Below, piece by piece: positions 10,166 through 19,612 of a stretch of 64,000 nucleotides of DNA. Source of the stretch: Massilia sp. Leaf139 (GTDB lineage Bacteria > Pseudomonadota > Gammaproteobacteria > Burkholderiales > Burkholderiaceae_D); NCBI RefSeq assembly GCF_001424165.1, contig NZ_LMOJ01000001.1, forward strand, positions 1,236,139-1,300,138, in the 5' to 3' direction. The position numbers and the translations under genes are program-made. The notes beneath the pieces are model-generated. The model saw only the letters and a program-made list of their open reading frames with translations, was not told the DNA's origin and did no database searches. Every line of letters begins with the position of its first letter. Position 1 is the stretch's first letter.

Positions 10166-11794
10166 TCAGCGGCGATCCGGCGTCAGCACGCTCGGCAGCG
10201 CCTTGGGCAGGGTGTCAGGATAGTCGCGCGAATAGTGCAGGCCGCGGCTTTCCCGGCGCGACAGCGCGCTGTTGACGATCAGCGAGGCGACGTCGACCAG
10301 GTTGCGCAGTTCCAGCAGGTCGTGTGTGATGCGGAAGTTGCGATAGTACTCGTCGATTTCTTCCTTCAGCAGCGCGATGCGGTGCTGGGCGCGCTCGAGG
10401 CGTTTGGTGGTGCGCACGATACCGACGTAGTTCCACATGAAGCGGCGCAGCTCGTCCCAGTTGTGGGCGATGACGACTTCCTCGTCGGCGTTGGTGACGC
10501 GGCTTTCGTCCCAGGGCGGCAGCGGCGGATTCTCGACGCGCGGCGCCGCGGCGATCTGGCTGGCGCAAGCGCGCCCGACGACCACGCATTCGAGCAGCGA
10601 GTTGCTGGCCAGGCGGTTGGCGCCGTGCAGGCCGGTGCAGGCCGTCTCGCCGACCGCATACAGGCCGGGGATGTCGGTGCGACCGGCGAGATCGGTCACG
10701 ACGCCGCCACAAGTGAAGTGCACGGCCGGCACGACGGGGATCGGCTCCTTGGTGATATCGATCCCCAGTTCCAGGCAGCGCGCGTAAATGGTCGGGAAGT
10801 GCTCCTGCAGGAATTCCGGGCTCTGGTGGCTGATGTCGAGGTGGACGTAGTCGAGACCGCGTTTCTTCATCTCGAAGTCGATGGCGCGCGCCACCACGTC
10901 GCGCGGCGCCAGCTCGCCGCGTTCGTCGTGGGCCGGCATGAAGCGCGTGCCGGCGGCGATGCCCGCTTCCGGCGGCAGTTTCAAAAGGCCGCCTTCGCCG
11001 CGGATCGCTTCCGTGATCAGGAAGGACTTCGCATACGGGTGATACAGGCAGGTCGGGTGGAACTGGATGAATTCCATGTTCGAGACGCGGCAGCCGGCGC
11101 GCCAGGCCATGGCGATGCCGTCGCCGGTGGCGGTGTCGGGATTGGTCGTGTACAGGTAGACCTTGCCGGCGCCGCCGGTAGCCAGCACGGTGTGCTCGGC
11201 CTCGAAGGTGAGCACCTTGCCGCTCTTTTCGTCCTGCACGTAGAGGCCGTGGCAGCGCGGCTGGCCGACCAGGTGGGGCGTCCCACTGTGGACGCCCTTG
11301 CCGGTGAGCTTGTCGGAGGTGATGACGTCGATCGCGCAGTGGTGTTCGAACAGGGCGATGTTCGGGTGGGCGCGCACCTTCTGTTCCAGCGTGACCTGCA
11401 CGGCGTGCCCGGTGGCGTCGGCGGCATGGATGATGCGGCGCTGGCTATGCCCGCCCTCGCGCGTCAGGTGGAAACCCAGTTCGGCGCTGGCGTCGCGGGT
11501 GAAGGGGACGCCCTGTTCGATCAGCCATTCGATCGCCGCGCGGCCGTGTTCGACGATGCTGCGGGTCGCGGCCTCGTCGCAGAGGCCGGCGCCGGCCACC
11601 AGGGTGTCGGCGATGTGCTGGTCGTGGCTGTCGCCGGAATCGAGCACGGCGGCGATGCCGCCCTGGGCCCAGTTGCTGGCGCCGTCGAGCAGCGCGCGTT
11701 TCGAGATGATGGCAACCTTGCGCGTCTGCGCGAGGTGCAAGGCCACCGACAAGCCGGCGAGACCGCTGCCGACGATTGCGACGTCAAATTTCAT
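10166..11794 (-). CDS. nadB: L-aspartate oxidase
   Basis: FAD enzyme that oxidises L-aspartate to iminoaspartate, the substrate of NadA. Of 542 residues: dinucleotide fold [11 protein letters not shown] at the N-terminus, [29 protein letters not shown] (substrate loop), H-F-T-C-G-G-V and [23 protein letters not shown], then the helical C-terminal domain. All are conserved in the succinate dehydrogenase/NadB family. Unlinked from nadA-nadC by four genes on the opposite strand. Confidence 0.97.
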   Translation of the reverse strand: MKFDVAIVGSGLAGLSVALHLAQTRKVAIISKRALLDGASNWAQGGIAAVLDSGDSHDQHIADTLVAGAGLCDEAATRSIVEHGRAAIEWLIEQGVPFTRDASAELGFHLTREGGHSQRRIIHAADATGHAVQVTLEQKVRAHPNIALFEHHCAIDVITSDKLTGKGVHSGTPHLVGQPRCHGLYVQDEKSGKVLTFEAEHTVLATGGAGKVYLYTTNPDTATGDGIAMAWRAGCRVSNMEFIQFHPTCLYHPYAKSFLITEAIRGEGGLLKLPPEAGIAAGTRFMPAHDERGELAPRDVVARAIDFEMKKRGLDYVHLDISHQSPEFLQEHFPTIYARCLELGIDITKEPIPVVPAVHFTCGGVVTDLAGRTDIPGLYAVGETACTGLHGANRLASNSLLECVVVGRACASQIAAAPRVENPPLPPWDESRVTNADEEVVIAHNWDELRRFMWNYVGIVRTTKRLERAQHRIALLKEEIDEYYRNFRITHDLLELRNLVDVASLIVNSALSRRESRGLHYSRDYPDTLPKALPSVLTPDRR

Positions 11795-11878
11795 GGCACA
11801 TTTTTAATTTGTACAGAAGCATCACTATAGACGATTTGTTGCGGATGCGTTCCAACGAGCTTCGGTGCACGAAGAGCT

Positions 11879-12661
11879 TTACCAGGAGCCGAGCCAGCTG
11901 GCGGCGGCGAAGGCGACGGCGTCGCGCCAGACGCTGCGCCGGGCGTCAAGGCCGGCATGGGCAATCTCGACGCGCCGGCTGCGCGGATGCTGCTCCTCGA
12001 AGCCGCGCGTGGCGTCCTGGCCGGGGGGCTGCGCGCCGCCGCAGACCAGCAGCACGCGCCCGCCGAAGCCGGCCTGCGCCTGCGCCTGCGCGGGTGTAAC
12101 CGACTGGCCCGGGACCGCGCCGCCGAGAACGCGGCTGGCGGCGCGGCGGAAAGCCGCGGCGCGGCGGAACAGGCGGTCGGCCGCCGAGCGCGGGCCATAG
12201 CGTAATCCCGGCTGCGGCGTCTCCGCTGCGCCACCTGTCGCCGCCGGGCGCGGCGCCAGCACCGGGTCGAGCAGGGCCAGGCCGGTAACGCGCGCGTCCT
12301 GCGCCGCATACAGGGCGGCGCTGGCGGCGGCGTCGCCGGCGCAGAGAATGACAGATTCTTTCATTTCGGGCACATGGATGAAAAATTCTTTCATCGCCGC
12401 GGCGATATCGTCGAGTCCCTGCAACGCGGCCTGGCCTTCGCTGTCGCCTGCGCCGAGGCGGTCGAAACGCATCACGGCAACGCCGCGCGCCGCGAGCAGG
12501 CGCGAGAGCAAGGTGAACTGGCGGTGGCTGCCGGCGCGGTACTGGCTGCTGTCGGCGAGGATCAGCATGCCGCGCGCCAGCGGCCGCTCGGGGACGTCGA
12601 CGATGCCGATCAGGGCCTCGCCGCGCACGTGAAAGCGCAGGGCGCGTTGTTCGAGCTTCAT
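11879..12661 (-). CDS. Exosortase A system-associated hydrolase 1
   Basis: A 260-residue alpha/beta hydrolase matching the small family found beside exosortase A loci: R-G-M-L-I-L-A-D-S-S-Q-Y-R-A-G-S-H-R-Q-F (the family usually reads V-G-G-P-Q-Y-R-x-G-S-H-R-Q-F), L-A-A-R-G-V-A-V-M-R-F-D-R-L-G-A-G-D-S-E-G, then a nucleophile region read as L-C-A-G-D-A-A-A-S-A-A-L. The usual elbow is altered there, so activity is doubtful. Start 12661 overlaps the stop of the upstream gene (ATGA). No exosortase gene is present in this window. Confidence 0.75.
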   Translation of the reverse strand: MKLEQRALRFHVRGEALIGIVDVPERPLARGMLILADSSQYRAGSHRQFTLLSRLLAARGVAVMRFDRLGAGDSEGQAALQGLDDIAAAMKEFFIHVPEMKESVILCAGDAAASAALYAAQDARVTGLALLDPVLAPRPAATGGAAETPQPGLRYGPRSAADRLFRRAAAFRRAASRVLGGAVPGQSVTPAQAQAQAGFGGRVLLVCGGAQPPGQDATRGFEEQHPRSRRVEIAHAGLDARRSVWRDAVAFAAASWLGSW

Positions 12662-13500
12662 GCCGGGTCTCCTGAAAACAGGTCGCTGGTGGCCGCGCGC
12701 AGGGCCGGCAGGTCGAGTTCGCCGTCGCCGCTCCAGAACGGCGAACCCTCGAGCGGGTGGAAGTGCAGGGTGGCGCCGTCCTTTTCCCAGCGTTCGCCCA
12801 AGCGTGCCGCGCTGGCCGCCGTCTTGGACGGCGTGGGGCCTGCATGGGCAAACCAATGCACGGCACAGGGTGGCAAGGCCACATGGGCGGCGTCGCAGGC
12901 GTCGATGGCTTTCACCAGCGGCACCGCCACTTCGAAGCCGCCGACCTCGATCGCGCCGTGCACCGCCAGCTGCGCCCTTAGCGCGGCCGTGCTGCGCGGC
13001 GCGCCGGGCGCCGGATCCTGCAGCTGCTCGGACAAGCGCAGGAACTGGTTGATGCAGGCGCGTCCGCTCATGAAGGGCTGCCAGAGCAGCACCCGTTGCG
13101 CCTCCAGGCGCGCGGCGGCGTCGAGCGCGAGCAGGCCACCCAGGCGCAGGCCCCACAGGGTCAGCGGGCCGCTGTCGCGGTCGGCCAGCCAGGCAGCGGC
13201 CAACGCCAGATCCTCTTTCCAGATCTGCCAGCGGCCGGCGCTGAATTCGCCGCAACTGTCGCCACAACCAAACAGGTCGATCTGCAGCACCGCGTAGCCG
13301 AGCTTGGCAAAAGCGCGCGACTGCAGCGCCGCCATGCGCCGGGTGCGGCTCAGTTCTCCGGCAAAGGGATGGACGTACAGGATCGCACCGCGCGGCGCGA
13401 CCTGCGGATTGGGGGCGTGGTAGAGGCTGAAACGCGTTCCAGGCTCGGCATCGAAGAAGAACGGCTCCACGCGCGGCGTGGTCAGCAGCGGAGCATTCAT
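12658..13500 (-). CDS. Exosortase A system-associated hydrolase 2
   Basis: A 280-residue alpha/beta hydrolase of the second exosortase-A-linked family: V-H-P-F-A-G-E-L-S-R-T-R-R-M, L-Q-I-D-L-F-G-C-G-D-S-C-G-E-F, and the elbow L-W-G-L-R-L-G-G-L-L-A-L. Arg in the nucleophile position of G-L-R-L-G is, as far as I recall, usual in this family. GGAGAC precedes the ATG at 13500, so the 26 in-frame residues upstream are excluded. First gene of a two-gene operon with hydrolase 1; divergent from the ligase-like gene at 13726. Confidence 0.8.
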   Translation of the reverse strand: MNAPLLTTPRVEPFFFDAEPGTRFSLYHAPNPQVAPRGAILYVHPFAGELSRTRRMAALQSRAFAKLGYAVLQIDLFGCGDSCGEFSAGRWQIWKEDLALAAAWLADRDSGPLTLWGLRLGGLLALDAAARLEAQRVLLWQPFMSGRACINQFLRLSEQLQDPAPGAPRSTAALRAQLAVHGAIEVGGFEVAVPLVKAIDACDAAHVALPPCAVHWFAHAGPTPSKTAASAARLGERWEKDGATLHFHPLEGSPFWSGDGELDLPALRAATSDLFSGDPA

Positions 13501-13584
13501 GGCCGGTTGTCTCCTGCACTCAAAGGCCCGGCGCGCAAGGGGCGCGTGTCGAAGCCGGTTTATCGGTGTAACGATCATGCATTT

Positions 13585-13599
13585 ATGTCAATTTGACAT
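13585..13599. promoter_or_regulatory. Palindrome ATGTCAATTTGACAT in divergent promoter region
   Basis: A perfect 7-1-7 palindrome in the 225-base gap between the hydrolase operon (-) and the ligase-like gene (+). It contains TTGACA on each strand, so it could serve as overlapping -35 boxes or as an operator. The rest of the gap (13600-13725) is AT-richer than its surroundings, with no other clear motif. Confidence 0.4.
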
Positions 13600-13725
13600 G
13601 TCCGCGTCAGGGTCGCCTTGCGCGGAGACAGCTGAACCCAAGCAATATCACTTGATAAGGGTCAATAACCGGTTTGCAGTTTTTCTCAATCATGGATTTT
13701 TATCCTGAGCAAGATTGGAGAAAAC

Positions 13726-15330
13726 ATGGCCCAGCCGGCACATGAACTGGTGGACGCGGCGGCACTCTGGTCGCCCACTGCAACCGCCGTGCGCCACGGC
13801 GCCGAGCGCATCAGTTATGCCGGGCTCGCCGGCGCGATCGCGGCCTTCGGCGGCGCGCTCAGCGCCCTCGGCATCGGAAGCGGCGAGCGTGTGGCCGTTC
13901 GCTTGCCGGCCTCGACGCCGGCGGTGGTGGCCCTGCTGGGCGCGTCGAGCGCCGGCTGCGCCTTCGTGCCCCTCGACCCCCAACTGGACGCGGCCGCCAG
14001 CGTGGCGCAGCTGCGCGACAGCGGCGCAAGGATGCAAGTCACCGATTCGGCCGGCGTCGACACGTTCGGCGCCAGTCTGGCCGACTGTGCGGCGCTGCGC
14101 GCGATCGTCGTGCACGGCGCCGGCGCCCGGCTCAGCACCAACGTCACACAACTCCCCTGGGACGCCTTCCTCGCCTCCGCAGCGTCTTCCAGCGCCGCCG
14201 CCCGCGCCGAGCCCACCCTCGGTGCGCTGGTATATGGCGCGGCGCCGGGCGAGGATGGCGCCCGGCGCGCACTCGCGCTGTCGCATCGCAATCTCGTGGC
14301 CGGGGCGGCATCGACGGCGCGCTGCCTCGGCATCCGGCCCGGCGACCGCATGCTGGCGGCGCTGCCGCTGCACAGCGACTACGGGATCAACGCCATGCTG
14401 GCGGCGCTCGCTTCGGGCGCGACCGTTGTCCTCGATAGCGCCGGCGCCGGCCTGGCGCCGTTCGAGACGCAGGCACTGGCGCGCCTGCTCGAACGCGGCG
14501 AGATCACGGCGCTGGCTGCTGCGCCAGCGACCTGGAACGCCCTGGCTGCGCACGACCTCGAACGCGCCGCCGATTGCCTGCGCTACGCGGCCTGCGCCGG
14601 CGGCGGCCTCGATCGCGATGCGCTGGCGGCCTTGCGCGCCGCGCTGCCGCGAACGCGCTTCCACCTGTTGTACGACATCGGCGACGCCTGCCGCTCGACC
14701 AGCCTGATGCCGGCCCAGCTGGACGAACGCCCGGGCTCGATCGGGCGCGCGACCCCGTATTCCGACTGGCTGGTCTTGCGCGCCGACGGCCGCGAATGCG
14801 CACCGGGCGAAAGCGGCGAGCTGGTGCGGCGCGGCGCCCTCGTCGCCCAGGGCTACTGGAACGATGCGCGCGCGAGCGGCGAACATTTCCGCTTTCTGGC
14901 GCCCGGCGCCGGGCTGGCGCGGCGCGAGATCGGCTACTGGCCGGGCCTCAGCGCGCGCAAGGATCTCGACGGCTACCTGTATCTGAGCGAGGGCCGCAAC
15001 GACACCATCACCAGCGGCGGCTATCGCATCAGCGGCCGCGAGGTCGAGAAGATCGTCGTCGGCACCGGTCTCGTGGCCGAGGCGGCCGCGGTCGGGGTCG
15101 CCCACCCGGTACTGGGCCAGGTGATCGCCGTGCTGGCCACCCCACGCCCCGGCGCCCGGCTCGACTCCTCGATCCTGTTCGGCGCCTGCCGCGCGCGCCT
15201 GCCGCAGCACATGCTGCCGGCGATGGTGGACGTGCGGCGCGCGCCCTTGCCGCGCGCGCGCGACGGCCAGATCGATCGCGCGCTGCTGGCCGGCGAACTG
15301 GCGCCCCTGTTCGCGGACGTGGCGCCATGA
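13726..15330 (+). CDS. Degenerate AMP-dependent acyl-CoA ligase-like protein
   Basis: A 534-residue member of the ANL superfamily, closest in layout to the exosortase-A-associated acyl-CoA ligases (L-S-H-R-N-L-V-A-G-A-A after the P-loop; G-G-Y-R-I-S-G-R-E-V-E-K-I in the C-domain). The P-loop that should read T-S-G-S-T-G-x-P-K-G is here V-Y-G-A-A-P-G-E-D-G. The aromatic Y-G-x-T-E motif is Y-D-I-G-D. The Y-x-T-G-D segment reads R-R-E-I-G-Y-W-P-G, and the catalytic Lys of G-K-I-D-R is replaced (G-Q-I-D-R). Adenylation activity is therefore unlikely. Open frame and codon use look intact, so it is probably an expressed pseudoenzyme. ATGA overlap with the next gene. Confidence 0.8.
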   Translation: MAQPAHELVDAAALWSPTATAVRHGAERISYAGLAGAIAAFGGALSALGIGSGERVAVRLPASTPAVVALLGASSAGCAFVPLDPQLDAAASVAQLRDSGARMQVTDSAGVDTFGASLADCAALRAIVVHGAGARLSTNVTQLPWDAFLASAASSSAAARAEPTLGALVYGAAPGEDGARRALALSHRNLVAGAASTARCLGIRPGDRMLAALPLHSDYGINAMLAALASGATVVLDSAGAGLAPFETQALARLLERGEITALAAAPATWNALAAHDLERAADCLRYAACAGGGLDRDALAALRAALPRTRFHLLYDIGDACRSTSLMPAQLDERPGSIGRATPYSDWLVLRADGRECAPGESGELVRRGALVAQGYWNDARASGEHFRFLAPGAGLARREIGYWPGLSARKDLDGYLYLSEGRNDTITSGGYRISGREVEKIVVGTGLVAEAAAVGVAHPVLGQVIAVLATPRPGARLDSSILFGACRARLPQHMLPAMVDVRRAPLPRARDGQIDRALLAGELAPLFADVAP

Positions 15331-17162
15331 ACGGCGCATCCGACGGTTTCTGCGGATGGTTTTCGCGCGAGCCGGCCGCTCTGCCGCTGGCCGACATGGC
15401 CGCGCCCTTCGCCGGCGGCCGCCCCCTGCGCAGCGCCGCCCACAGCCTGGGATGCGCCGCGCTCGCGGCCGGAGCCGGCGCGGCCTCGCTGTACCATCAC
15501 GATGGCCTGCTGATCGCCTGCTTCGGGATCGACGCCGAGGTACTGGCGCGCCTGTGGCGCACGCAAGGCGCGCGCGCCTGCGCGGCACTGTCCGGCCATT
15601 TCGCGTTCGCGCTGCTGGACGAGCGCCGCGCTGAGGCGCTGCTAGCCGTCGACCGCTGCGCCACGCGGCCCCTGTTCTATCAGATGGCCGGCCGCAGCCT
15701 GGTCTTCGCGACCAGTTCCGAAGCGCTGGCGCGCCATCCAGGCAGCGGGCGCGAACTCGATCCGCAGGCGTTGTTCGACTATCTCTACCTGCACGCGGTG
15801 CACGGCCCGCGCACCTTGTTCGCCGGCCAGCGCCGCCTGGCGCCGGGCGAATGCCTGCACCTGCATGGCGGGCGCGTCGAACGCATCCGCTACTGGCGCA
15901 TGCGCTATACCGAACACGCGCTCGACCCGGCTCCGCACACGGGGCTGCTGGACGCCCTGTCCTGTGCGCTCGATCCTGAACGCAGCCCGGCGCCGGCCGG
16001 GGTCATGCTGACCGGCGGCGCCGCCGGCTCGCTGCTGGCCACGCTGCTGCAGCGCGGCGCGGAGGTTCCGCTGCACACCTATGCGGTCGGTTACAAAGTC
16101 GGAAAGGGCAGCGGCGACTGTGAGCTGCTGGCCGACGCGCGCACGGCGGCGCGCCGGATCGGCAGCCGCCACCGCGAGCAGCTGCTGGGTGCCGAAGACG
16201 TTGCCGAGGCCGTCGCGCAGCTTGCGGCAAGCGCCGACGCGCCCTGCGGCGATCCGGCGGCGGTGGCGACCCTGTTCGCGGCGCGCATGGCAGGCGCGGA
16301 TGGGCTCGGCCGCCTCCATGGCGGCGTCGGCGCTGCCGGGCTGTTCGGCCTCAGCCGCGGCTATGCGGCCCTGGCCCGGCCGAACCGCTACGAGCGCCTG
16401 CCGGGCGCACTGCGCCAGCTGCTGATCGAACCGCTGCTGTTCGGGCCGGGCGCGCACCTGGCCATGTTCGCGCGCCTGCGTACGCGTATCGAGGAGTCGA
16501 TGGCGCCGCCGCTGGTACGGCTGCGGCGCCGCCATCCGCTGTTCGCGCACGGCATCGCCAACGTGTTCGAACCGGCATTCCTGGAGCTGGTCGACCCGGA
16601 TGCCCCGGGCAGCGTGCAGGAAGAGGGCTGGTGGCTGGCGCAGGCGCGCAGCGCCGTCAACCGTGCGGTCGACCTGGAACTGCAGGGCGACCTGCCGTGC
16701 CGGATCGCGCCGGCCTTCGCGGCCGCCTGTGCGGCGGCCGGGGTGGCGGCCGTGTTTCCGTATCTGGACGACGCCGTGGTCGCCATGTCGGCGCGCCTGA
16801 CGCCGCGCCAGAAGAGCGGCAGCGGGCCGCGGCGGCTGTTCGCGCGGGCGCTGCGCGAGGTCGGCGGGGCTGCGCCCGTACGCGCCGAGACGCCGTCCGG
16901 GCTACCTTTCGGCCGCTGGCTGTTGAACGATGCGCGCCTGCGCACGCTGGCCTGCGACAGCCTCTCGAGCCTGGCCCGGCGCCGCATCGTGCGCCGCGAA
17001 TTCATCGACCTCCTGCTCGCGCGGCGCCTGCCGCAGGAGCCGGGCGCGCACGGGCAAGCCATCTGGCGGCTGATGATGCTGGAACAGTGGCTGGTACGAG
17101 ACCGGCGCGGCGGCGCTGCGTTCCAGTCGCGCTCGGACGCCTGCGCGCTCGAACCCAGCTGA
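15327..17162 (+). CDS. Asparagine synthetase-like protein lacking key motifs
   Basis: A 611-residue protein with the two-domain plan of AsnB-type amidotransferases: N-terminal Ntn-like domain (F-C-G-W-F-S, then A-L-S-G-H-F-A-F-A-L-L-D, D-R-C-A-T-R-P-L-F-Y, R-R-L-A-P-G-E) and a synthetase domain ending F-P-Y-L-D-D-A-V-V-A-M-S. The glutaminase nucleophile should be Cys2; the first Cys here is residue 9. The pyrophosphate loop S-G-G-x-D-S is T-G-G-A-A-G-S. Both half-reactions look lost. It is translationally coupled to the ligase-like gene, which is degenerate in the same way, so the pair may have a joint non-catalytic role or be decaying together. Confidence 0.78.
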   Translation: MNGASDGFCGWFSREPAALPLADMAAPFAGGRPLRSAAHSLGCAALAAGAGAASLYHHDGLLIACFGIDAEVLARLWRTQGARACAALSGHFAFALLDERRAEALLAVDRCATRPLFYQMAGRSLVFATSSEALARHPGSGRELDPQALFDYLYLHAVHGPRTLFAGQRRLAPGECLHLHGGRVERIRYWRMRYTEHALDPAPHTGLLDALSCALDPERSPAPAGVMLTGGAAGSLLATLLQRGAEVPLHTYAVGYKVGKGSGDCELLADARTAARRIGSRHREQLLGAEDVAEAVAQLAASADAPCGDPAAVATLFAARMAGADGLGRLHGGVGAAGLFGLSRGYAALARPNRYERLPGALRQLLIEPLLFGPGAHLAMFARLRTRIEESMAPPLVRLRRRHPLFAHGIANVFEPAFLELVDPDAPGSVQEEGWWLAQARSAVNRAVDLELQGDLPCRIAPAFAAACAAAGVAAVFPYLDDAVVAMSARLTPRQKSGSGPRRLFARALREVGGAAPVRAETPSGLPFGRWLLNDARLRTLACDSLSSLARRRIVRREFIDLLLARRLPQEPGAHGQAIWRLMMLEQWLVRDRRGGAAFQSRSDACALEPS

Positions 17163-17207
17163 CAGGGCCAGGGCTGCGCGCGGACTCGTTCGATCCGCGC
17201 GCAGCCC

Positions 17208-18398
17208 TCAAGTCTCGGCGCCGGTCAGCGCGTCGTACACCGCCAGATAGCTGCGCGCCATGGCGGGCAGGCTGTGGTGGGCGATCACCTGGCCGCGCGC
17301 GCGGGCGCCGTGGCGCGCACCCATTTCGGGAATCCGGCAATAGTCGGCGATCGCGGCGGCCATCACGTCCGGCGACATGGGCGGCACCAGGATGCCGGTC
17401 AGCCCCGGTTGCACCAGCTCCTTGTGCACCCCGACCGAGGTCGCGACGACCGGCAGGCCGGTGGCCATCGCTTCCAGCAGCACGTTGCCGCTGGCCTCGG
17501 CCAGCGCCGGCAGCACCATCAGATCCATCGCCCGCATCAGCTGCGCGATGTCGACCCGCTCGCCCGGCAGCCAGGCGCGCTGGCCGGCGCCGGCCCGATC
17601 GAGCATGGCCTGGCACTCGGCGCGCATCGGCCCGTCGCCGACGATCAGGAGCCGCAGGCGGCTGTGCGCCGCATGGGGCGAGGAGATCAGTCGCAGGAAG
17701 GCTTCGATCAGGGTGGTGTCGTTCTTGGCGTCGTCCATGCGCCCGACGCTGCCGATCACGAAGGCGTCGTCGCGCATGAAGCCGTCCGGGCCGACCGCCG
17801 CGTGCGGCCCCAGGCGCGGGTGGAATTCCAGGCTGTCGACCCCGTTCGAGATGTGCGACACGCGTGAGGGTTCGGCGCCGATCCGTTCGATCAGCCAGCG
17901 TTCCTGCTCGGCGCTCACCGCGATGTAATGCTTGATGAGCGGACGCAGCATGCGCCGCAGCAGGCTGGGCGGCCGGGTGCGGCCGGACTCGGAGAATTCG
18001 CGGCCGTACTCGCCGTGCACGCGCAGGCGCACGCCGGCCAGGGCGGCGGCCAGCTGCCCCTCCAGGCCGCCGAAATTGCGCGTGTGGACAAGGTCGGGCC
18101 GCAGCGCGCGCAGGGCGCGCACCATACGTACGAAGTGGCGCGGGTCGGCGCCGTCGCGCTTGTGCAGGTCGATGACCTCCACGCCGTACTCGCGCAGATG
18201 CGCATGCAGGTCGGCGCGCAGCGCGCCGGCGCCCTGCAGGCACAGCACGGCGTGCCGGTAACGTTGGCCCGGCATGTGGGCGATCAGGTCGAGCAGGCCG
18301 TTGCCGGCGCCGCTGCAGTCGAGCCGGTTGACGACGTGGGCGACCAGGCGCGGCGGGGCGAAGGCCGGCGCCAGCGCGGCGACGGGTCGGTTACCCAT
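17208..18398 (-). CDS. Exosortase/PEP-CTERM system-type glycosyltransferase (GT4)
   Basis: Retaining GT-B glycosyltransferase of 396 residues, resembling the sugar transferases of exosortase-linked exopolysaccharide loci: H-V-V-N-R-L-D at the N-terminus, R-P-D-L-V-H-T-R-N-F-G-G-L-E, V-H-G-E-Y-G-R, Y-I-A-V-S-A-E-Q-E, I-S-N-G-V-D-S-L-E-F, then the GT1 domain with G-R-M-D-D-A-K-N-D and P-A-L-A-E-A-S-G-N-V-L-L-E-A-M-A-T-G-L-P-V-V-A (donor site, E-x7-E). The acceptor loop usually G-G-L-E-N-G-L is S-G-A-G-N-G-L. Convergent with the synthetase-like gene. Confidence 0.85.
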   Translation of the reverse strand: MGNRPVAALAPAFAPPRLVAHVVNRLDCSGAGNGLLDLIAHMPGQRYRHAVLCLQGAGALRADLHAHLREYGVEVIDLHKRDGADPRHFVRMVRALRALRPDLVHTRNFGGLEGQLAAALAGVRLRVHGEYGREFSESGRTRPPSLLRRMLRPLIKHYIAVSAEQERWLIERIGAEPSRVSHISNGVDSLEFHPRLGPHAAVGPDGFMRDDAFVIGSVGRMDDAKNDTTLIEAFLRLISSPHAAHSRLRLLIVGDGPMRAECQAMLDRAGAGQRAWLPGERVDIAQLMRAMDLMVLPALAEASGNVLLEAMATGLPVVATSVGVHKELVQPGLTGILVPPMSPDVMAAAIADYCRIPEMGARHGARARGQVIAHHSLPAMARSYLAVYDALTGAET

Positions 18399-18859
18399 GG
18401 CAGACCGCCGCCCGGCACAGGAAGAGCCGGTGCGTGCTCATGGCCGGGCGGCCGCGGCGGACGTCGCCGGGCGACGGGCCGATGCAAAGTGAAAATGCGA
18501 ACGGACGATGCGGCCGGGCCGGCCGGTGGCAGGGGCGAGCGACATGGGGATGGGTCTCCGGTGAAGGCCGCGAGGCTCACGCAACGAGGCTCACGCAATT
18601 ATATGGCTGCGGGCCGCGCCGACTCCGTAACCCTTTTCCCGGTTGATACCGGTCAAAGCGATCCGTGCACCTACGAAATGTCCTGCTTTACAGCGCTATC
18701 AGTCAAGTGATCGTGACAAATTTCTCCCAAGCTTGATCTATATCCAGATAGCAAAGATTCGCGCAAAACGCCGGGAACCCTGTTACTGATGACCTTGTCT
18801 GAATGGCAGTCACGACGTTTTCGCCAATGACGGCGGAACGCTTCTTCAGGGAGACCAGT
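18399..18859. other. Gene-free gap with a 14-bp tandem duplication
   Basis: 461 bases between the divergent glycosyltransferase and N-acyl amino acid synthase genes. The sequence CGAGGCTCACGCAA occurs twice in direct contact (18571-18584, 18585-18598). The last 200 bases are AT-richer and probably carry the promoter of the synthase operon. I see no convincing coding frame or RNA gene. Confidence 0.5.
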
Positions 18860-19612
18860 ATGTTGGTAGATGAAATGCCGATCGCATCGTTCCAGGGACC
18901 ACCGATCCTCTCGCCGCGCACGGCCGACGCCGCGGGTTCGGCCCAGGCGGCAGCGCGCGCCGAAAACCAGGTGTTCAATATCCGGGTGGCGCTGTCCGCC
19001 GGCTGCCATGCCGACAGTGGCGCCCTGGTACGGCGCATGTATGCCTGGCGCGGCTACGCTTTCGAAGTGGGCGGCGGCGGCTTCGACCGCGTCACCCTGT
19101 TCGCTGAAACGGGCGGCGAACTGGTGGGCACGATGAGCCTCTGCCTCGACCGCGGCCAGCTGCTGCCCGCCGACGAAAACTTCAGCGACCGGCTCGACAT
19201 GCTGCGCGCCGAGGGCCGGCGCTTGTGTGAACCCTCGCGCCTGGCGATCGACACGGGCATGTCCAAGCGCGTGTTCGCGGCGCTGATCCACATCTCCTAC
19301 CTCTACGCCGGCGACCTGCACGGCTTCACCGACTACGTCATCGAGGTCAATCCGCGCCATGTAGCCTTCTACAAGGGCATGCTCGGCTTCACCGACTTCG
19401 GCGGCGAGCGTCCCTGCAGCCGGGTCGGCGCGCCCGCCGTGCTGCTGCGCCTGCCGCTCGATCAGATGGGCGCGCAGATCCGCAAATGGAGCGGTAGCCA
19501 CGAGCAGCATCCCGGCGAGCGCTCCTTCTACCCGTACTTCTTCCCGCTCTGGGACGTGCCCAGCATCAGCGCGCGCCTGGCGGCCCTGTGTCAGGGAGGG
19601 GAACGCGCATGA
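18860..19612 (+). CDS. Long-chain N-acyl amino acid synthase (FeeM-type GNAT)
   Basis: Transfers a fatty acyl group from acyl carrier protein to an amino acid such as tyrosine. The 250-residue protein shows the FeeM pattern: M-Y-A-W-R-G-Y, E-L-V-G-T-M-S-L-C-L-D, L-P-A-D-E, L-R-A-E-G-R-R-L-C-E-P-S-R-L-A-I-D, S-K-R-V-F-A-A-L-I-H-I-S-Y-L-Y-A, F-T-D-Y-V-I-E-V-N-P-R-H-V-A-F-Y-K-G-M-L-G-F, and C-S-R-V-G-A-P-A-V-L-L-R-L. GGGAG stands six bases before the ATG at 18860. It is coupled (ATGA) to a flavoprotein gene. Such synthases are known to be linked to exosortase loci, in keeping with the neighbours on the left. Confidence 0.88.
   Translation: MLVDEMPIASFQGPPILSPRTADAAGSAQAAARAENQVFNIRVALSAGCHADSGALVRRMYAWRGYAFEVGGGGFDRVTLFAETGGELVGTMSLCLDRGQLLPADENFSDRLDMLRAEGRRLCEPSRLAIDTGMSKRVFAALIHISYLYAGDLHGFTDYVIEVNPRHVAFYKGMLGFTDFGGERPCSRVGAPAVLLRLPLDQMGAQIRKWSGSHEQHPGERSFYPYFFPLWDVPSISARLAALCQGGERA

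Noticed and set aside
12374-13297. Long plus-strand frame opposite the exosortase-associated hydrolases
   Set aside because: Mirror of the minus-strand genes in GC-rich DNA; no start signal and no family.
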